Origin: an uncultured Clostridia bacterium
Lineage (GTDB): Bacteria; Bacillota; Dehalobacteriia; UBA4068; CALXSR01
DNA: 64,000 nt
Assembly: GCA_944391215.1 (NCBI GenBank)
Contig: CALXSR010000015.1
Coordinates: forward strand, 22,252-86,251
Direction: 5' to 3'
Under the pieces are notes generated by a model, which did no database searches, had not been told where the DNA came from, and saw only the letters and a list, made by a program, of their open reading frames with translations. Position numbers and translations under genes: made by a program. Position 1 is the stretch's first letter. Each line of letters begins with the position of its first letter. Of this stretch, positions 61,309-64,000 are shown piece after piece.

Positions 61309-61330
61309 AAAGACGGCTTAAGCCGTCTTT
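61309..61330. terminator. Bidirectional terminator overlapping the sirtuin stop
   Basis: Perfect palindrome with 11-bp arms, AAAGACGGCTT / AAGCCGTCTTT. It contains the sirtuin stop codon. On the plus strand it can also end the glycosylase transcript. Confidence 0.75.
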
Positions 61331-62040
61331 ATTTGTGACAATATTTCTCCAATTTTCCCTGGTATCAGCAAATCAGCTTTTTGGTCATGCGGCGTTGGAT
61401 CCCGATTGATTAAAACCAAACGCCTTCCATGATACCCATAAATCAATCCGGCAGCAGGATAAACAGCTAAAGAAGTACCCCCAATCATCAGCATATCCGC
61501 TTGTGCAATACAACGCATCGCTTCCTCCAAAACCGCCTCATCCAAAGATTCTTCATACAATACCACATCAGGTTTTATGATGCCGCCGCAAGCACAACGA
61601 GGAATTCCCTGGGATTGCAGAATAGCTTGCACCTCATAAAATTTGCCGCACTTTTGACAATAATTACGCAAAACGCTACCATGCAACTCCAATACTTTTT
61701 TACTACCAGCCGCTTGATGCAAACCATCGATATTTTGCGTAATGACCGCTTTTAACCTTCCACAAGCCTCCAATTCAGCCAGCTTTAAATGCGCTGCATT
61801 CGGTTTGGCCTGCAAATAAAGCATTTTATCCCGATAAAAACGATAAAATTCTTCTGGTTTGGCCATAAAAAAGCTATGGCTTAAAATGGTTTCCGGCGGA
61901 TAAGCATATTTTTGCTGATACAAACCGTCTACACTACGGAAATCAGGAATTCCGCTTTCCGTGGAAACCCCTGCTCCGCCAAAAAATACAATATTCCGGC
62001 TCTCTTTCACCCATTGTTGCAACTGCGCTACTTTATCCAT
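61318..62040 (-). CDS. cobB: NAD-dependent protein deacylase (sirtuin)
   Basis: 240 aa. GAGVSTESGIPDFRS, TQNIDGLHQAAGS and the catalytic His in LELHGS are intact. Four zinc cysteines (CQKC and CACGG) are present. LMIGGTSLAVYPAAGL ends the Rossmann fold. It removes acetyl groups from lysines at the cost of NAD. It follows tyrA by 24 bases. Confidence 0.93.
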   Translation of the reverse strand: MDKVAQLQQWVKESRNIVFFGGAGVSTESGIPDFRSVDGLYQQKYAYPPETILSHSFFMAKPEEFYRFYRDKMLYLQAKPNAAHLKLAELEACGRLKAVITQNIDGLHQAAGSKKVLELHGSVLRNYCQKCGKFYEVQAILQSQGIPRCACGGIIKPDVVLYEESLDEAVLEEAMRCIAQADMLMIGGTSLAVYPAAGLIYGYHGRRLVLINRDPTPHDQKADLLIPGKIGEILSQIKTA

Positions 62041-62064
62041 AGAAAAGCCTTCTTTCCTATTCCC

Positions 62065-62916
62065 TCATTTTTTATCAAAACGCGCGCGCCTTTCGGTAGA
62101 CTCCTTAAATAAATCCTGCAAACCAGGCACATCTTCCTGTATCAACTTCTCTTTTAAGTCTTGTAAAGCTCCCGCAAAATCATCAATTTCCCGCACCAAA
62201 TTCTCTTTATTTAAAAGGAACAGTTCACTCCACATTTTTTCATTAATCTTAGCAATACGTGTTAAATCCCGAAAAGAATCCCCGGTATATTCCTCTAAAT
62301 TAGGCGTATCATTGCAATTCATTAAACTTACAGCAATCGCATGGGTTAACTGTGAAACAAAACCGATCATTTCATCATGCCTTTGCGGGCTTAAAATGGC
62401 AATATGGTAAAATTGTAAAATCTGCGCCAATTCAATTGCAAACAAAATACCTTTTTTGGTATTTTTATCTGTTGGCGTAACAATATAGTTAGCTGGTAAA
62501 AATATATTTTCATCACTATATTGCACCCCGCTAACTTCTTTTCCGGCCATCGGATGCGAACCAATAAATTCCAAATCCGCACGCAAGTTTTCTTGTACTG
62601 CATCTACAATATGACATTTTACACCACTGGTATCGGTGATCATTGCTCCTGGTTTCAAGTATGATTGATATTGTTTGATCCATTCCACCATGGTTAAAGG
62701 ATACAGAGCAAATATCACATAATCTGCTTGCGCAAGCAAATCTGGTTCCCAAACAGCCCCAGCATCAATGATTTTTTCTTGCAAGGCATAGTCCAAACTT
62801 TGTTGGTTTTGATCTATTGCATAAACTGTATATCCTTGTTTTTTCAAACCACGGGCATAACTACCGCCAATGAGTCCCAAACCAACGATTAAAAAGATTT
62901 TCTTTTTATCAATCAT
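62065..62916 (-). CDS. tyrA: Prephenate dehydrogenase
   Basis: 283 aa. NAD domain IVGLGLIGGSYARGLK and the catalytic SHPMAGKEVSG are clear; RHDEMIGFVSQLTHAIAVSL is the substrate-domain helix. It lacks the C-terminal ACT domain of many TyrA proteins, so feedback by tyrosine through ACT is unlikely. Overlaps aroA by eight bases. Confidence 0.95.
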   Translation of the reverse strand: MIDKKKIFLIVGLGLIGGSYARGLKKQGYTVYAIDQNQQSLDYALQEKIIDAGAVWEPDLLAQADYVIFALYPLTMVEWIKQYQSYLKPGAMITDTSGVKCHIVDAVQENLRADLEFIGSHPMAGKEVSGVQYSDENIFLPANYIVTPTDKNTKKGILFAIELAQILQFYHIAILSPQRHDEMIGFVSQLTHAIAVSLMNCNDTPNLEEYTGDSFRDLTRIAKINEKMWSELFLLNKENLVREIDDFAGALQDLKEKLIQEDVPGLQDLFKESTERRARFDKK

Positions 62917-64000
62917 GTTCGATATCCACCTTTATACCCACTTTTTGCAAATCGGCAAAAAAATTAGGATAAGACTTTGCCACCGCTTGTGCGCCCTCTA
63001 TCACCACGGGCTGCTCCATACAAGCCCCCAAAACAGCCAAACTCATCGCAATGCGATGATCTTTGTGTGCCTCAAAAACAAGACCTGCCTCTTGTTGATA
63101 ACCGCCTTTGATCACAATATCGTCTTGTGTACTTTCTATTTGAATGCCCGCTTTACGCAATTCTATTTCCATAGCCGCAATACGATCCGATTCCTTATAG
63201 CGCAATCTGGCAGCATGGCTAATTTTCGTTTCCCCTTGCGCCAAAGCACCTAAAACAGTTAAAATAGGCCCTAAATCCGGACAGTCAGCCAAATCAATTT
63301 CCGTACCGCAAAGCGCCGCTTTTTTTATACTATAGCCATTTTCTATCGCCGCAATCTTAGCGCCAGCCTTTTGCAAAATCGATAAAATTTCTTTATCGCC
63401 CTGCATAGAATCGTGCCGCAGTCCCATCATTTGCAAATTACCTTTTGCAGCTGCCAAAGTAGCAAAAAAAGCGCCCTGGGAAAAATCGCCTTCCACCGTA
63501 TAATCTGTCGCCATATAATGTTGTCCGCCCGTAATAAAAAGCGTATTTTCATCTTCAAAAATTACATGCACCCCAAAGCGCTCCAACATTTGTAAAGTAA
63601 GTGCCACATAAGAGGCCGATTCAAAAGGCGGTTCCACAATAATACGAGAATCGCCTGGCAATAGCGGTAAACTAAAAAGCAACCCGCTGATAAATTGCGA
63701 GCTAATATCCCCTTTCACCACATAACCACAAGATGCCAAAGGTCCTTGCAAAACAATTTCCTGTTCATTTTGCGCATAAAATAAATGCTGATCTTGAAAA
63801 ATCTTCTCATAAACCGATTGCGGTCTTTGTAAAAGACGATTACGCCCTTGAAAATGCACTGGATGGCCGCTCAAAGAAAAAATAGGTATTAAAAAGCGCA
63901 ATGTTGAGCCAGACTCATGACAATCTACGACAAACTCCTCTTGTGGGAAACGACCGGCCGTTCCCGTTATCCATAAATGATCTGGAAAACAGGTAATTTG
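62909..64000 (-). CDS. aroA: 3-phosphoshikimate 1-carboxyvinyltransferase (EPSP synthase), 5' end outside window
   Basis: 363 residues visible of about 430. The frame stays open to the window edge; DCHESGSTLRFLIP lies near the edge and is the phosphoenolpyruvate-binding segment. DLGPILTVLGALAQG, RLRYKESDRIAAM and AHKDHRIAMSLAVLG complete the family signatures. The internal ATG at 63901 is not the start. It forms an aromatic-amino-acid operon with tyrA. Confidence 0.96.
   Translation of the reverse strand, partial: QITCFPDHLWITGTAGRFPQEEFVVDCHESGSTLRFLIPIFSLSGHPVHFQGRNRLLQRPQSVYEKIFQDQHLFYAQNEQEIVLQGPLASCGYVVKGDISSQFISGLLFSLPLLPGDSRIIVEPPFESASYVALTLQMLERFGVHVIFEDENTLFITGGQHYMATDYTVEGDFSQGAFFATLAAAKGNLQMMGLRHDSMQGDKEILSILQKAGAKIAAIENGYSIKKAALCGTEIDLADCPDLGPILTVLGALAQGETKISHAARLRYKESDRIAAMEIELRKAGIQIESTQDDIVIKGGYQQEAGLVFEAHKDHRIAMSLAVLGACMEQPVVIEGAQAVAKSYPNFFADLQKVGIKVDIEHD

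Noticed and set aside
1..64000. CRISPR arrays, insertion sequences, phage genes, tRNA or rRNA genes
   Set aside because: Read through for repeat-spacer patterns, transposase or integrase motifs and cloverleaf or rRNA signatures; none was seen, and the gaps are too few and small to hide an rRNA operon.

Overview
The window is AT-rich, densely packed bacterial chromosome, most of it transcribed on the minus strand. It carries about 62 protein genes and one clear pseudogene. I see no rRNA, tRNA, insertion sequence, prophage or CRISPR array. The gene set points to an anaerobic, low-GC Gram-positive of the Bacillota, most likely Clostridia-like: acpS-nnr-alr-mazF order, MecI/M56, YtrA-type GntR-ABC cassettes, PadR-DUF1700, copper-amine-oxidase-like stalk domains, NfnAB, PduL, a DcuC-type carrier, and many lipoproteins with short lipoboxes. 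This placement is an inference; no marker gene fixes the genus.

Layout. 1-4.9 kb: the end of a 5-formyl-THF cyclo-ligase gene, then a t6A operon (amidotransferase, type-4 uracil-DNA glycosylase, tsaE, tsaB, rimI, tsaD). 4.9-7.1 kb: a PadR/DUF1700 membrane-protein operon. 7.1-11.7 kb: acpS-nnr-alr-mazF, a phosphoesterase and small membrane proteins. 12-19 kb: pduL, a B12-type radical SAM protein, degV, thiN, a lipoprotein and dcuC. 19.2-21.5 kb: nfnAB, the electron-bifurcating transhydrogenase. 21.6-26.1 kb (plus strand): a stalk-domain protein, a CofE-like protein, and a BlaI/M56 pair behind three evenly spaced operators. 26.1-27.5 kb: a decayed DUF6179 gene beside an intact DUF6323 gene.

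27.7-39 kb: an eleven-type complex I operon, nuoABCDHIJKLMN, plus a second nuoM, with no nuoEFG. NuoL has a 26-residue duplication in its lateral-helix region, as expected for a two-NuoM, higher-stoichiometry pump. 39.4-43.1 kb: a ModE-like regulator, a VanRS-like two-component pair without vanHAX, and a membrane-anchored choloylglycine-hydrolase-family enzyme. 43.2-47.1 kb: two divergent GntR-ABC modules, each with its own perfect palindrome at its promoter. 47.2-49.2 kb: a DUF454 protein and a DEAD-box helicase. 49.3-56 kb: pstSCAB-phoU-phoB-phoR behind a PHO-box array; its PstS appears circularly permuted. 56-64 kb: NUDIX, lipoprotein, ABC-F, DUF896, deoxyinosine glycosylase, sirtuin, tyrA and a truncated aroA.

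Taken together, the energy genes describe an anaerobe. It would balance ferredoxin and pyridine nucleotides with NfnAB, pump ions with a complex I fed by something other than an NADH module, and exchange C4-dicarboxylates. The signal-transduction genes (PhoBR, VanRS, MecI/M56, PadR, two GntR-ABC cassettes) are mostly about the cell envelope and phosphate supply.
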